Shown here in pieces: positions 1 through 11,988 of a stretch of 64,000 nt of DNA (its first letter is position 1; every line of letters starts with the position of its first letter). Both the position numbers and the translations under genes were made by a program. The stretch comes from Hemerocallis citrina. Taxonomy: Eukaryota; Streptophyta; Magnoliopsida; Asparagales; Asphodelaceae. Location of the stretch: assembly GCA_017893485.1 (NCBI GenBank), contig CM030362.1:182364175-182428174 (forward strand). The letters are read 5' to 3'. The notes beneath the pieces were generated by a model that did no database searches, had not been told where the DNA came from, and saw nothing but the letters and a program-made list of their open reading frames with translations.

Positions 1-1826
1 GTCTTGGCATTTTTCACTAACAACAAAAAACATTATATTAATAAAATTAACAAAAAGGTCAATAATTAAAAGTAAAATAGCATCTTTCAAAGAATTTTGG
101 AATTTGGAAATATTAAACCATATAAGCATAATAAAGTAAAAGAATCCCAACAGAGATAGTCAAACTAAGAGTGCAAGTTAGGAGTGGTACAATTGCAGCT
201 GCAGCCATGGCCGGTAAAATTGTTCGTTTTTGCAACAAAAATTCTCAACTTTTAACGTATAATTAATTCAGTATAAACATATACTGTTTTGGCTTGATTT
301 GAGACTTAATGCAGAGGTTGCAACTATTGCAATCATACTGCAGGCTGCATGTTGCAACTTACGCAACTTTGTTTTTCTTAAAAAAATTCTTCAAGTGTGC
401 TGTTTTTTTTAGGGGAAATGTAGCAGTAGTTGTAGGCTTGCACAACCACAAAAATTCACAAAATGCAACTGCATAAAAACTACTGAGCCACAGCAGAAGT
501 CCATTATACAGGACCTGAGAATCTGCATAAAGAAAATTTTAAAAAAAAATTTATAGTTAGCCACTCTAAACACGACATCAAGATCAAAATCCTTCTACAT
601 TAAGAAAATTTACAACGGAATTTTATAGTGCACACTCTCAATAACCATGTGAAGATCATGGAGAACTCACAGAACAAATACAATGAAAAAAGAAATCTTC
701 ATGTCCTGCAGCAGACAAATTTAGCACTTTTGGCTTCATAATTTACCCAAAAATAAGTCGAAATTAGTTAAAGATGATGTTTTTCAACATCTGGGTGAAA
801 GGCTTTCCTTTCTACATTAGACAACCTACATATTGAGCTCTGGGGTGCTTCTTCTGCAAATTTGGCCACTGCACAAAGATCTGATCAGCCAGGTGGAGGT
901 TATAAAGCAACAAGCCACTCAGTGAAAATTTCCTCACTCTCGCAATGCTCTCAACATAAAAGATGAATGACCATCCAAACCCCGCAACCTCCACAAGTTA
1001 AATTCAGCTTCAGTTCTCTTTATGAAATACTAGTTAATTAGCACATGCAATGTATGAGAGAGGCAGTGTGGTTGAGATTTGACAATCGAGTGATTGATTT
1101 TTAAGTGGATGGTTAATAATTAATATAACATTGACTTGAAACTGCGTTTCAATTCAGTACATCGATAGTTTGACTATCCCAACCAGTATTATCCTCCTTA
1201 TTCCTTAACCATCAAAAGGGCAGTGCTCTTCACAGATGACACTAACCATAAAAGTCAAAACAGTAAAAACTAAGATCAACTAGAGGCTTCAGGTTAAGAA
1301 TGAAGCTTCAACTAAGCATAGGTTTCAGGAAGTATATTTTCCTCTTGTAAAGGGACAAAGACCATCATTTTCAATTCTCTATTCACACATAGATAAACAT
1401 AATGCAGAACTCCATATTCCAGAAGTTCCTCCTGTACCAACAGAAAAAATGTTCCCAATATGTGCAGGAAGGAAAATAAATATGTGGTTTGATGTGCAGG
1501 AAGGAAAATAAATATACAACCATAAACAACAGCAATAAAAGAGCTTCAATTTGATGTCAATTCCTAAATACAAATCCACTCTTCAGTTTCATTGGTCAAA
1601 ACTATTTAATACTAGAATTCCTTGCACTTTTGTTTAGCTCAACAGAGAGTTCCTTGCACTTTTGTTTAGATAACCAGAGTTCAATTGTGTATACAAAATA
1701 GAAATAGAAATCAAGAGCAAATGGTATTGCTTTCAATATAAAACAAACAAATGAAAAACGGGAGAAAAAGGCTAAAGTTGCAAAAGTTGTACATGATACA
1801 CTGCAGACCAGAACAGAGAATGTTTA
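1..1826. other. Non-coding 3' region, probably inside CACTA-A
   Basis: AT-rich sequence downstream of the TNP2 pseudogene. Only short open frames without recognisable domains are present (for example minus 812-994 and 1379-1579), which I do not call as genes. A short local duplication of the phrase TTTGATGTGCAGGAAGGAAA is visible near 1455-1510 and another near 1615-1670. It is probably the 3' tail of the transposon, but no terminus was found to prove this. Confidence 0.4.
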
Positions 1827-4800
1827 TTATAATACAATATCATCCAAGACATCTCCTGCCTCTCCATCCGTATGGAGCCAATTAGAACTACTGTTGTCAT
1901 CTGTTATGTTTACATCTAATATTGGAAACTCATCAGCAATATAGTTGTTCATGGGATCATCGTTCTCATCATCTGCAGCCTCGCCCAACTGAAATACATC
2001 TCTTGGTTGCATAATAAGTGCAATGTGAGATTTTGGGCAAATTGGATCTTCAACATAGAACACTTGAAGGACTTGGGATGGAAACACAAATGGCTCATGA
2101 CTATTGTGTATACCTGTGTGAACCAAATTTGAGAAGTTTACAATTGTAAAACCTAATTTATCCTTGTTATTGGGATAATTCTTATCCAAACCAGCCCATT
2201 CCCCGCGAAATAAGACTACCCGGAAATGACCGTAATAATCCAACTCGATGATATCCGTGAGCACCCCATAATAGTCAACATCTTCATCTATAGGATTCGC
2301 GTCTTCCCTAGTAGCATAACTTATAGTGTTTGACGTTATTCTGGGACTTCAAATAACGTTCACAATCTTTAGTATGAAATCTGAATCCATTGTATATATA
2401 CCCCCTGAATCTTCTAACCATTTTATGGGGACATTTCGTCATAATCTTTATTTCAGATGAAAGATCCTCATCATGCAATTTAGAGACCTACATATGTGAC
2501 GATTAATCTTATAAGTACAGTGACGAATATAGATATAAAATATCATTTAATAAGTTGGAATTTCACTTACATGAGATTGAAACCATGTATGAAATTTTTC
2601 ATTCATTATCTTACTTTGATCACGTGGTCTCAGTCTTCTCTGTCTAGCAGTTCCTTTAATCTCACGGATAAATTCACTAGAAATAATAAAATGATCTAAA
2701 TGATAGTTAGTTAAAATTAGGTATCGATTTTAATGCAATATAAACAACTCCAAAATTGACTTACGCTCGAAATGGCTCAACTGCTGCATGGTGATCTAGT
2801 ACATATCGGTGTGCTTGTTCCCATGTTAAGTTAACTAACTCATATGCGTCAACTTTACCGATAGTAGTGCCAGTAGTCTGAAAGAGATACTTAGCCCCGC
2901 CAAGGTTTGACATGTCTGGGTTTCTCCTTGGCCTATTCAGACTTGTCTCTACACCCAAAAGATATCTTGAACAAAAATTAGAGCACTCTTCTGATAGATA
3001 CCCTTCAGCTATCGAGCCTTCTGGATATACCCTATTTTTAACATATCCCTTAAGTCGATAAAGGTACCTATATAGTTAAATATTTTGGTCATAAAAACTG
3101 AATAAATACATCACATAATGTAGAGAAACCAGATGTTCAATGAGGCATGAATATTACCTCTCAATGGGATACATCCACCGATAATGTACGGGTCCCCCGA
3201 GTCTAGTTTCACCGGCCAGGTGGATTATCAAGTGAATCATTATAGTGAAAAACGATGGAGGAAATATCCTCTCCATTTGACAAAGTACCACTGCAGCACG
3301 TTGCTCCAATTAGTCAAGATCTTCAATACGTAGAACTCTTGAACAAAGTCCTTTATAAATACTACAAAAATCCTTGATGACGGCAGTGACTTGCTCACAC
3401 ATCGAAAACCTTAGAGCCAAGGGAAGGAAATCTTGCATCAATATGTGATAGTCATGTGACTTTGGACCCTGAAGCTTCTTCTCCTTAGAGTTGACGCACC
3501 GTGCTATGTTAGATGAATAGCCATCAAGGACTTTAATCTCCTGTAACACCTTGCAAAATAATCCTAACTCTTTTTTCGACATTGAATAAATTGCAGGAGG
3601 GAGACGGACTGTGCCATTAGGTAAGTACTCTGGGTGCAACTCATGTCATATATCCATCGTAACTAAATCAAGGCGACACTTAAGATTATCTTTGGTCTTC
3701 CGATCATCCCCCATGACAGTTTCTATATAACTTTCGCTGATATTTTTGCCAATGTGCATCACATCTAAATTATGACATAATGAGTTAAATTCCCAATACG
3801 GAAACTCAAAAAAAATGCTCTTCTTTTTCCATTACCCTAAATCAACAATGTTGTCACATTCATCTGCATCGCATAAGTCGGTGTCCTTATCCCTTGCTCT
3901 TTTCTTGCCTTTCTTGATGACTTCTGGTTCTTTACCGTAATTGAAATCATGACCTTGTAATCGCCTAGACACATCTGACCCTGTCAAAATTTCAGGCGCA
4001 TGTCCCCACTCCTGCAACCCATCAAATGTTGAAGTTTATGACCTGAATATGTGTGTGTCATGCAACCATCTCCGATGATCCATGTAACAAAATTTTCTAC
4101 CATTATACAACCATTTTGAAACTGTTTGATCAGTACAACAAGGACATGTATAACGCCCTTTGGTGCTATAACCGGATAAATTTGCATATGCAGGAAAATC
4201 ATTGATTGTCCAAGTCAACGCAACCCGTAGACGAAAAATTTATTTAGCTGTTGCATCATAGGTTGGAACAGCCTCCCATAATTTTTGAAGTTCATCTATT
4301 AATGGTTGAAGGTACGCGTCTATATCATCTCCTGGACTTTTTGGTCCAGGAATTATCATGGACAACATAAACGATGAAGATTTCATACATTTTCAAGGGG
4401 CAAATTGTACGGAATTAACACAACAGGCCATATGTTATATGTATTGCTCATTTGTTTAAATAGGTTAAACCCATCACTGGCTAATCCAAGTCTCACACTG
4501 CGAGGATTCTACAAAATCAGGATATCTTTCATCAAACTTTTTTCAAGATTGAGAATCAGCCGGGTGTCTGAGAATCCCGTCATTCTTGCGACATTCTGCA
4601 TGCCATCTCATATCCGAAGAAGTTTTAGATGACATAAACATTCTTTGCACCCTAGGAATATGAGGAAAATATCGCAAAATTTTTGCAAGCTTCTTTCTCC
4701 TACTTGTTTCAACTGGGTCATCAGCTTCTTGGCCTTCATTTTTTTTCCTTTCCATTTTGACGTTCCGCATATTTCACAATTCTGGAATCTTACCTTATCC

Positions 4801-5546
4801 CCCCTGAAGAGCATACAATCAAATGGACAAGCTAAAATCTTCTCATACCCTAAATCAAAAGACTTGAGAAATATTTTGGTAGCATGGGATGATTCTGGAA
4901 TACAGATTTCGGGAAATGCTTCATTCAACAATTGAAGTAGCATATTGAAGGACTAAGCAGACCACCCGTTTAAAGTTTTGATCTGAAATAGTCTAACAAT
5001 GAATGCAAATTTCGTAAATTTTGAGCAATCACGGTACAAAAGTATACTAGCATCTTACATTAACTTAATAAAGGCTTCATATTCTTTATTAACTTCTGGA
5101 TCTTGTCTTTCCTCTTCCAATCCTCCACTAATGTCTACTGTTACTGTTGGCTCATTATGGGCTTGTGTTGTTGGACTGTTGGAGTGTGCTTGGTTGTTAC
5201 GAATTCCAAATGCATCCTGCAATAAATCTTGCATCTCATCTGCCACACTTAAGTCGTCGTTTACTATGGGCTCGTCTTCATCTTCTAACACACCCGGTTC
5301 AATCGGAATCGCCTGGGCATGCTCTCCATGGCAAAACCAGTGTGTGCACCCTTGGAGAAAACTATTGATCACCAAATGTGTTTCAACTTCGATGCATGTC
5401 TTCAAATGACAGTTAGTACACCGTCGGCATGGACAAAGAATCAAATTTGGATCACTAGAATTTTTCTTGGCGAAAATAATGAAATCTTTAACGCCGTCCC
5501 GATACTCCTTTGATAATCGTGACTTGCTCATCCAGCTTTTATCCAT
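1827..5546 (-). pseudogene. TNP2-type CACTA transposase pseudogene
   Basis: This would cut and paste the CACTA element in the nucleus. Reading the minus strand, the domains occur in the family order. An N-terminal transposase-associated domain (5546-5055, beginning MDKSWM, with the CPCRRC and cysteine/histidine pattern) is followed by the TNP2 core (about 4943-3830, including CPFDCMLFRGD and the CPCC cluster near 4150). Then come a DUF4218-like segment (about 3639-3200, with KLQGPKSHDYHILMQ) and a DUF4216-like segment (2264-1827, with VVLFRGEW near its start). The reading frame is broken by several stops and frame changes between these blocks, some of which may be introns. No continuous open frame longer than 163 codons remains, so the copy is almost certainly inactive. 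An intact TNP2 is about 900-1000 residues. Confidence 0.88.
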
Positions 5547-5658
5547 TTCAACAATATCACTAAATCTGAAATTAAAATTTTATATATTAAAATATTAATA
5601 GCATCTACCTTACTAAGTTGATTGCCCATGACTCAAATGAGAAAATTAAAATTAATGT

Positions 5659-6066
5659 CATTACTTTATATGTCAAAGACCAAATGAAGGTTTATAGATG
5701 TCGGATGCTCATGATGTTTGTTAGCACAAATTTCAACCTAATTAATTCCTCAATCTCAAAAGAAAGCAAAGAGCCCTAGAGTTCCTTTCTCTCTTGAACT
5801 CTTCATTAGTGGAAAAACTGATTTAACCCATTTGATTCTAATTTGCCTGGTCATGGAACTCTCATTACTTTATATGTCAAAGACCAAATGAAGGTTTATA
5901 GATGTCGGATGCTCATGATGTTTGTTAGCACAAATTTCAACCTAATTAATTCCTCAATCTCAAAAGAAAGCAAAGAGCCCTAGAGTTCCTTTCTCTCTTG
6001 AACTCTTCATTAGTGGAAAAACTGATTTAACCCATTTGATTCTAATTTGCCTGGTCATGGAACTCT
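5659..6066. repeat. Perfect 204-bp tandem duplication
   Basis: Two head-to-tail copies, 5659-5862 and 5863-6066, each start CATTACTTTATATG and end CATGGAACTCT. I compared them base by base and saw no difference, which implies a recent duplication or conversion. It sits in the 5' region of CACTA-A, upstream of the transposase start. It contains no gene. Confidence 0.95.
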
Positions 6067-6583
6067 TTTAACTACCATATGCCCTTTAGATTTCTTTTTT
6101 TTTTGTGGGGAAAACAACGGTGAATCAGGAAATACAGTTAAGTAATATCTAAGAACACACACACATGAGATGGTGAGATGAAAATGTTTTTGGAGAGATG
6201 AGCATTTGAGTCATCCAAATATCGGCTCTACCGTTCACATCACTCTAGAGTACTTAATGTTGCATAGGTTTTTTGTGTTGATATATTTGCATCAAAATTT
6301 AAAGATGATTTACTGAATCAGTTTGCCGAACTACAGTTGAGAAAGAAGGTATTAACCTTTCCCATGCCTATGCTTAGCTTTGCAAGTTTATCTTTGTCAT
6401 TCTCTAATTTTTACTGTCTTAAAAATTTTGAGTATTAGTTCAGAACATACTCACAGTAACGCATGTTCTATGTTACGTGTATCAAAGTATATTTGTTGTG
6501 TGTATCTTTGTGTCTGTGCCTCTGCTATAAGTCAGCAAGTCATGTGGATCAACTAACATTGCAAGTGGAAACTTCTATAAGTC

Positions 6584-7081
6584 GGCTCTGATACCATTTG
6601 TAACGCCCCGTCCCAATACTCAGACAATTTTAATATTTTTAGAAGACAAATTAGATACTATGTACAACTGCCCACCACAGGCTGCCTCTCAAAAGGTGGT
6701 TAACCAATTAGGTGACTCTTGATCATAGGTAATTATATTTATACTCAAACTATTTTTGTATATCTCCAATATGGAACTATATTTCTCAATCTCCTTCACA
6801 AATCATCAAATCCCGTGTATGCACACATCATCCAAATCCATTCCAATTTCTATTCCGAAATTTCAAACAATCGGGTGGCCCACCATCTCAATACATAGCA
6901 CCTTGTGCTGTGTTCTTTCCAGACCGTGGGTCCCCTCCATATAAATACCATTCCAAATCCATATATCCAACCGTGTATTATATTTAATACATCCATGCAC
7001 ATATTTTAATACAACCAGCACATATGTATATATTTATTTATTTATTTTTATTATACTATTCACAAATTATGGGTTATTACA
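6584..7081 (-). mobile_element. LTR plus primer-binding site fragment (TRIM-like)
   Basis: The sequence from 6599 begins TGTAACGCCCCG and shares the phrases CTCAGACAATTTT, GGCTGCCTCTCAAAAGG and GGTTAACCAATTAGGTGACTC with the TRIM LTRs at 30321 and 31166. It plausibly ends ...GGGTTATTACA at 7081. At 6584-6596 the minus strand reads TGGTATCAGAGCC, the usual primer-binding site for initiator methionine tRNA, two bases from the LTR edge. The 5' LTR in minus orientation and its primer site are therefore kept. No second LTR is seen to the left, so the element is truncated. The exact right edge is uncertain. Confidence 0.7.
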
Positions 7082-7763
7082 TAATCCAATACACCCCTGT
7101 AAGTCACTACCTTTCTTCACCTTTATCCACTTGATGCTTCCCCTAATTCTAAATTCTATTTCAACTTTTGAAAGCCATATATGTCGATGCTGCTAAGTTG
7201 CTGATTTTAGACTAATCCTCTATAACCAGTAATCGTATATCAACAGTGAAGTTATGGTGGGGTTTGAGGAATTTAGACTAATCGTCTCTGACATTATATA
7301 ATCATCATAATTAATAAATACAACAAACCCTAATTAGTCCACATTATCAAATCCCAACACATTCTCAAATTGCAAAATACTCCTAAATCACAGATTATTC
7401 AGCACAAAATCACAAACAATTTCATTAAAAAATAAAAAATTTATTTATAGTTGGAAATTATCATACCTAGGGTTTGAGAGCTAGAGAGAGGGGGAGAACG
7501 ATGGCGTGCAAGGGCGATTAGGAGGCCGGAGATACGACGGCGGGGAGCATGGCAAAGGAGACAAGCGGGGGGAGCACGACGGAGGAGACGAGCGCTAGGG
7601 TTTGAGACTAGAGAGATTTGGAGACGAGCGCGGGGATTTGGGTTGCGACGCGGGGATTTGGAGACGAGCACTAGGGTTTTTTGGTTTCGTGCGTAAACAA
7701 GAGAGAGAGAGAGAGGCGAAAGATAATAACGCTGATTAATCGAGGGTTAAGTTAATTAGAGAG
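7082..7763. other. 5' leader region of CACTA-A, no gene recognised
   Basis: AT-rich sequence followed by a purine-rich block (7470-7720) that repeats variants of GGGGATTTGGAGACGAGCGC. On the minus strand this gives only a low-complexity Pro/Arg-rich frame (7671-7441), judged to be untranslated leader. A similar purine-rich leader precedes the right end of CACTA-D (46130-46440), which suggests a common 5' organisation. Confidence 0.45.
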
Positions 7764-7940
7764 TATACCCCGGCGTCTCTTATCCAACGCCGGGGAACAT
7801 ATGCCAACCCCGGCGTTTTATAGCAAATGCCGGGGAATTAAGGTTGTTTTTTTACTTTCAATAAATAATTTTGTTCTTCCCCGGCGTTTATCGAAAGCGC
7901 CGAGGTAACAACGCCAGTGTAGGATAATTTAGTTGTAGTG
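7764..7940 (-). repeat. CACTA-A subterminal CCGGCG palindromes and terminus
   Basis: Paired CCCCGGCG...CGCCGGGG motifs occur at about 7769-7794, 7805-7836 and 7879-7906. They are followed by the terminal sequence whose reverse complement is CACTACAACTAAATT. Spaced inverted motifs next to a CACTACAA end are diagnostic of CACTA elements, and the same core recurs in CACTA-B, -C and -D. Confidence 0.88.
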
Positions 7941-8486
7941 TCAGAACTTTAAGGGTGGAAAATGATGAAATTTAACTATTGAAGAGATATTTACTATTTT
8001 CAATGTAACATGAACAATAAAAAAACATAAAAAATCTGAAAATTTATAAACCTGAAATATGAAAATTTAAATTTATGAGTAAATAGAGAGAGAATGAGAG
8101 ATATAGAGAAAAAGAGAGAAATAATTAAATAAATAAATGAGTTTTTTTTTTAATTTTGAGATTTGAATTTGAGTTTTGGGGTTTGAAATTTGGTGGGGGA
8201 TAGAGAGGGGAAGAATGTGTTATGTAAAGTTAGATTTGGGCATTTGATTTTGAGTACTTTCTTTGTGTTTTATTATATAGATATTATATTAAACACAAAC
8301 GGTTGGGCTACTTTGTTTTTTGCTCACATATATTTTATTAAGAGACCAAATAACAATACAACTGAAGAAATGAAACCCCATCAAAATGACACCACTGATT
8401 ACAAAAACAAACTCGCTAGCTCAAGCCACAAATATATATATAGACTAGCATTGTCCTAGAGTTCATTGCAAATCTCAAGATCTGAG
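7941..8486. other. Intergenic spacer and distal 3' UTR of the host gene
   Basis: AT-rich spacer between the CACTA-A terminus and the host gene's 3' end. The part from about 8200 to 8280 resembles 20930-21035 (shared words include AATGTGTT/GATGTGTT, GTTAGAT and TTTGTGTTTTATTATATA). It is therefore probably a dispersed repeat. A minus-strand AATAAA lies at 8333-8338 as an alternative distal polyadenylation signal. No coding sequence seen. Confidence 0.45.
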
Positions 8487-8492
8487 TTTATT
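8487..8492 (-). terminator. Candidate polyadenylation signal AATAAA of the pKIWI501-like gene
   Basis: The minus strand reads AATAAA here, 56-61 nt beyond the stop codon at 8548-8550. A second AATAAA at 8333-8338 is an alternative distal site. The choice cannot be made from sequence alone. Confidence 0.4.
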
Positions 8493-8547
8493 GCTAATAA
8501 GAGATCGATCTCGCTCCAGTTCAAACCCCGAATTTTCAAGAACCCAA

Positions 8548-11500
8548 TCACTCTGAAACTGCCTTGTTCTCCTCTACTGGGGCAGCGTCAGCCTCGGCTG
8601 CTACTTCCTTCTTGGTGGCAACAACTGTCTCTGCTAGCTGCTCCTTGGTCTCTACCTCAGCAACTGCCGGAGTTGGAGCTGCAGGTTCTTCCAGTGCTCC
8701 CTCTGTTTCTGTTGCTACTTCTACAGGTGCTTTGGTTTCCGCTGCGGGCTTTGCCGCTTCCTCTTCCTCTTCCTCTTCCTCTACTTCTGCGGTTGTAACT
8801 GGCACTTCTTCTACTGCATTCTCTTCTGCCACTGTTTCTGCTTCTGACACAGGTGCCACTTTTTCTGCTGCTGGCTCTGTTGCTTCTGCTTCTTTTACTT
8901 CCTCTGCGGCTGCTGCGGGGGTTGGGGCTTTGGCTTCCACTGTGACTTCTTCAACCGCAGGAGTGGCTTCAACGACTGGTATTTTGGTTATCTCAGCGAC
9001 TGCGGGAGTTGGTTCCGCCTGAATGTATAATTGTTGGTTAAGAGCTGTAGTCGTCTGCTAAATAACGAAAAAATAGAAAAAATGGGGAAAAGAGCACTGT
9101 AGTCGTGTGCCAAAAATCCAAAATTTGGATGTCGCATGAATAGTAGATTGTCAAATATAGAAGACGATTTGGCAAAAGCTAAATTATAGCTGACGAAAGA
9201 TTTCAGCGTACGACAAATTCGACAGACGAAGAATAATCTTCCTTACTAGTATTTAAATTTGGAAAGAAAAAAAAAATTTGACAGACCGTCCAACACATTA
9301 GCAAAAGACAAAATGCCTAGGACGGGACTTTATCCCTGTCCCTGGCATTTGTCTCATTTTTTTAAAAAAAAAATTTTGTCCTATTGTGCCCCCCTTTTGT
9401 TTATTTTGTTTTTTTTTAATTTTTTTTTGTCCTTTCTCCCTCAATTCAATGCGAAAATAAGAAAAAAAAAATTAAAAAAATCCTTCGACAAGGGATAATG
9501 TACCGTCCAAGAACTTTGCTTTTTTTAAAATATTTTTTCGATCGATAGACGGTAAATTATCTTCCGTCCTCAACGATTTTCGTCTGCAAGCGATGAGACG
9601 AAAGATAATCTTCCATCTCAAAATAAAAAAACATGCGACGAAACAAATATAGCTTGAACGACTACAGCGACATTCCTTTTTTCCTATTTCCAATTGCTAT
9701 ATACTCAAAATTTAGCAAGCAACGACTACAGATGCTCTAACACATGGTTATTTGAATTCGACTTCATGATTTTTTTTTCTTTTTTTTTTTCTCCTCTCCT
9801 TAGAGACAATATAAACATCTTATAAAGTTTTCTTAAAGCTGTTACAAAAATAAAAAAAATTATTTTATTTTTATGTAAGTTGCAAAATAATAATAATAAT
9901 AATTTCTATGTATAATATAATACTTAGTAAAAGAGTTCTAAGAGCCTCCATACTCATTTTTCTTAAATTTAGCAAAATTTTGCACAAAAAAATAGTTTGC
10001 CTGCACTCTTCACTTGCCAAATTTTGGCAACTGAGAAGAACGAAACATTTTGTTCTGCTCAACCAATTTTTATTTTTATTTTTTAAAAATATTTTAAGGG
10101 ACTTAGACTTTGATAAAATTTCGATGAACTTGGTAGGACTTGGGTTTGGACTTTTATAAAATAATTGGAGGGATTTGGACTTGATAAAATTTTTTTAAAA
10201 AAAAATAAAAAAAATGGAGCGACAGAACAACCGTCCCCTCCCTTTTTATTTTTCCCTTTTTATTTTTTTTATAATCTCTGTTTTTTTTTTCTTTTAAGTT
10301 ATCCATTTAAAAATTTTAAAAATTAATTTGTCCCCTATATTTTGACAATTGTCAAACCAATTTTCAAATATGATAAACTACTATTCATCATTTCTCTAAA
10401 TTTGGCAAAATGAGAAATTACTACAGCGCATCATTTGAGAATTTGGCAAAATGAGAAAGGAGTGTGGATGCTCTAACTCAATTAAAATTTCCCAGTTTCA
10501 AAAGTTAGGAATGAATGAACAACACTTGGGGCTGAACATAGGCAATGCACAAAACTTTTGATAACTGTAATAGGCTGTATATTAGTAATCAGAACTTGTA
10601 TAACCATATATAGATGTCTTTTCCAAAAGAATGTAAGCTTCATCTATCATCCTAGTAGCAAAGATTGGCCTTTTTTTTTTCTTTTGTGTTATATATATAT
10701 ATATATATATTCTAGATTGCAAACAGACTTTGGTGCGAACTAGCGTTTATATATTCTAGATTGCGAACAGACTTTGGTGCGAACTAGCGTGTGAATGATT
10801 GCGAACAGAGTTTGGTGTGAACTGGTGTACGAACCACTGATAACCGCTATTGAAAGTAGCGGCATAAGTACAAATTTTAAAAATATATACACGGATGTTG
10901 TTATTCTCAATAACAATTTTACAATTTGTAACAATTCAATATATGGACAAAGGAAACTCAAATAACTTAATTTCTCATCCATTGAATTAATTTAATCATA
11001 TAAATCTAAATTAACAGTTGGGATCTTTCAACTAATATTTCAAACAAAAAGTTCTTATCAAATTAGTTATATATATACACAAGGGCAATAGTTATTTCAA
11101 ACAAAGAGTCCAACATTCCCATTATTTTTTCAACCTGTAAAGTATTTGTGATACAAACCGCATTCAGTATCTCTTAATGCGTTGTTGTATGGAAAGATCA
11201 TACCTAATTAACACACTCTCTCCGAACTTACATTATGAATACAGGACCGATCATCGTGTCGGAACAACTTTCTTGTATTATCTTTACACATAATCCTCTT
11301 ATTGCTCTTTTTTCAAATTAACTTGGAACAAAATGTAGAATTAATGGTAGACTTAATTATTTTAACATCCCAACTTGTAATAAATAGATCAATTTAAAGG
11401 GAACTTAACTACAACCTTATAAAAGAAATTTGTTATGAATTCGCTTAATCCAAGTGTTCCTTGCTTGAGTTGCTTCATTAGATCTTAACGAAACCTTGAA

Positions 11501-11651
11501 TACACACACATGTACACACATCTACAATTCAAATGTCTACTACTTCATCTACATATACAATCTCAAGGTTTACAAAGTATATAAACAAACAAGCAATGGA
11601 AAAGAGATAAAAAGGAGATTAATAAATTGGGCTCACCACTGGAGTAGCCAT
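8548..11651 (-). CDS. pKIWI501-like Ala/Glu-rich acidic protein, two exons
   Basis: Host gene, joined from 11651-11637 (exon 1, encoding MATPV) and 9018-8548 (exon 2). Splicing CCAGTG|GTGAGC to ATTCAG|GCGGAA keeps the frame and gives about 161 residues. The protein is dominated by Ala, Glu, Val and Pro, with a run of glutamates near the middle and the C-terminus PVEENKAVSE. Composition, length, the very short first exon and the MAT start match the plant 'fruit protein pKIWI501'-like family. That family has no established enzymatic activity and is probably intrinsically disordered. A TATA box lies about 126 bp upstream of the ATG and AATAAA downstream. The 2.6-kb intron holds two MITEs. The exon structure is inferred and family assignment rests on recognition only. 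Confidence 0.8.
9042..9737. mobile_element. Tourist-like MITE in intron 1 (696 bp)
   Basis: The left end is TAA then GAGCTGTAGTCGTCTGC. The right end, reverse complemented, is GAGCATCTGTAGTCGTTGC, followed by TAA. The 3-bp TAA duplication and GAGC...GTAGTCGT inverted termini are typical of PIF/Harbinger-derived (Tourist) MITEs. There is no coding capacity. The interior is AT-rich, with scattered words related to the ends. Confidence 0.78.
9942..10473. mobile_element. Second Tourist-like MITE in intron 1 (532 bp)
   Basis: The left end is TAA then GAGCCTCCATACTCATTTTTC. The right end, reverse complemented, is GAGCATCCACACTCCTTTCTC, followed by TAA. The same TAA duplication and GAGC start mark it as a Harbinger-type MITE, of a different subfamily from the one at 9042. 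Words such as AAATTTAGCAAAATTTTG and GAATTTGGCAAAATGAG recur as imperfect inverted repeats inside it. Confidence 0.78.
10711..10829. repeat. Short tandem repeat, about 44-bp unit, in the intron
   Basis: Two near-identical units (from 10711 and from about 10755) carry TCTAGATTGCAAACAGAC followed by TTTGGTGCGAACTAGCG. A degenerate third unit is at about 10798-10829. They follow an (AT)n run at 10691-10710. No gene. Confidence 0.75.
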
Positions 11652-11776
11652 TAGAGATATGAAAAATAAAACGGATGAAAAAGAACAAATTATTATGAAG
11701 AGAATGGGTGTGTGTGTGTGAGAGAGAGAGAAATGAAATGATGATGATGCTTAGAGTGAACAAGGCTAGCTATCAC

Positions 11777-11784
11777 TATTTATA
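11777..11784 (-). promoter_or_regulatory. TATA box of the pKIWI501-like gene
   Basis: TATAAATA on the minus strand, 126 bp before the start codon at 11651. A start site about 30 nt downstream would give a leader of about 100 nt containing a (CT)n/(CA)n tract, common in plant 5' UTRs. Confidence 0.72.
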
Positions 11785-11980
11785 GTTATACCTAAGCTCA
11801 AGATGCGGCAAAACAATTTAATATTAAATAAATAATTAATCTTAAAAACTCAATTATATCATCTACATTCCCATTCCAAATCAAATATCAATTCAAATCC
11901 GACAAAAAAGTACTTCCAACCTCACATGCCCTGCTCATCAGCTTTCCCTGACAAGCAGTCACGTTAGTCTACTCTACACA

Positions 11981-11988
11981 CACGTGGC
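11981..11988. promoter_or_regulatory. G-box/ABRE motif CACGTGGC
   Basis: CACGTGGC lies about 200 bp upstream of the TATA box of the minus-strand gene, with a CCAAT motif (minus strand) near 11995. The core CACGTG is bound by plant bZIP and bHLH factors, and the form with GGC is typical of abscisic-acid response elements. Regulation by abscisic acid or stress is inference only. The region 11785-12116 otherwise has no gene, and the MULE duplication begins at 12108. Confidence 0.5.

Larger units (their letters stand above)
1..7940 (-). mobile_element. CACTA (En/Spm) DNA transposon, CACTA-A, right-hand part
   Basis: The right terminus reads ...TTGTAGTG ending at 7940, which is the reverse complement of CACTACAA, the conserved CACTA terminus, and is followed by TCA as the probable 3-bp duplication. 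Just inside it (7764-7920) are CCCCGGCG/CGCCGGGG subterminal palindromes of the kind CACTA transposases bind. A minus-strand TNP2-type transposase pseudogene lies at 1827-5546. No CACTAC end is visible to the left, so the 3' end is probably outside the window. The 5' region contains a foreign LTR fragment (6584-7081). Membership of 1-1826 is inferred only from position. Confidence 0.8.

Noticed and set aside
4405..5513. Plus-strand frames of 64-136 codons
   Set aside because: They are antisense to the TNP2 transposase exons, whose motifs read on the minus strand.
8564..9022. 152-codon Ser/Ala/Thr-rich plus-strand frame
   Set aside because: It is the antisense shadow of the Ala/Glu-rich exon of the pKIWI501-like gene, which has splice sites, TATA box and poly(A) signal on the minus strand.
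10691..10710. (AT)n run as a promoter element
   Set aside because: Simple-sequence microsatellite inside an intron. No supporting context.
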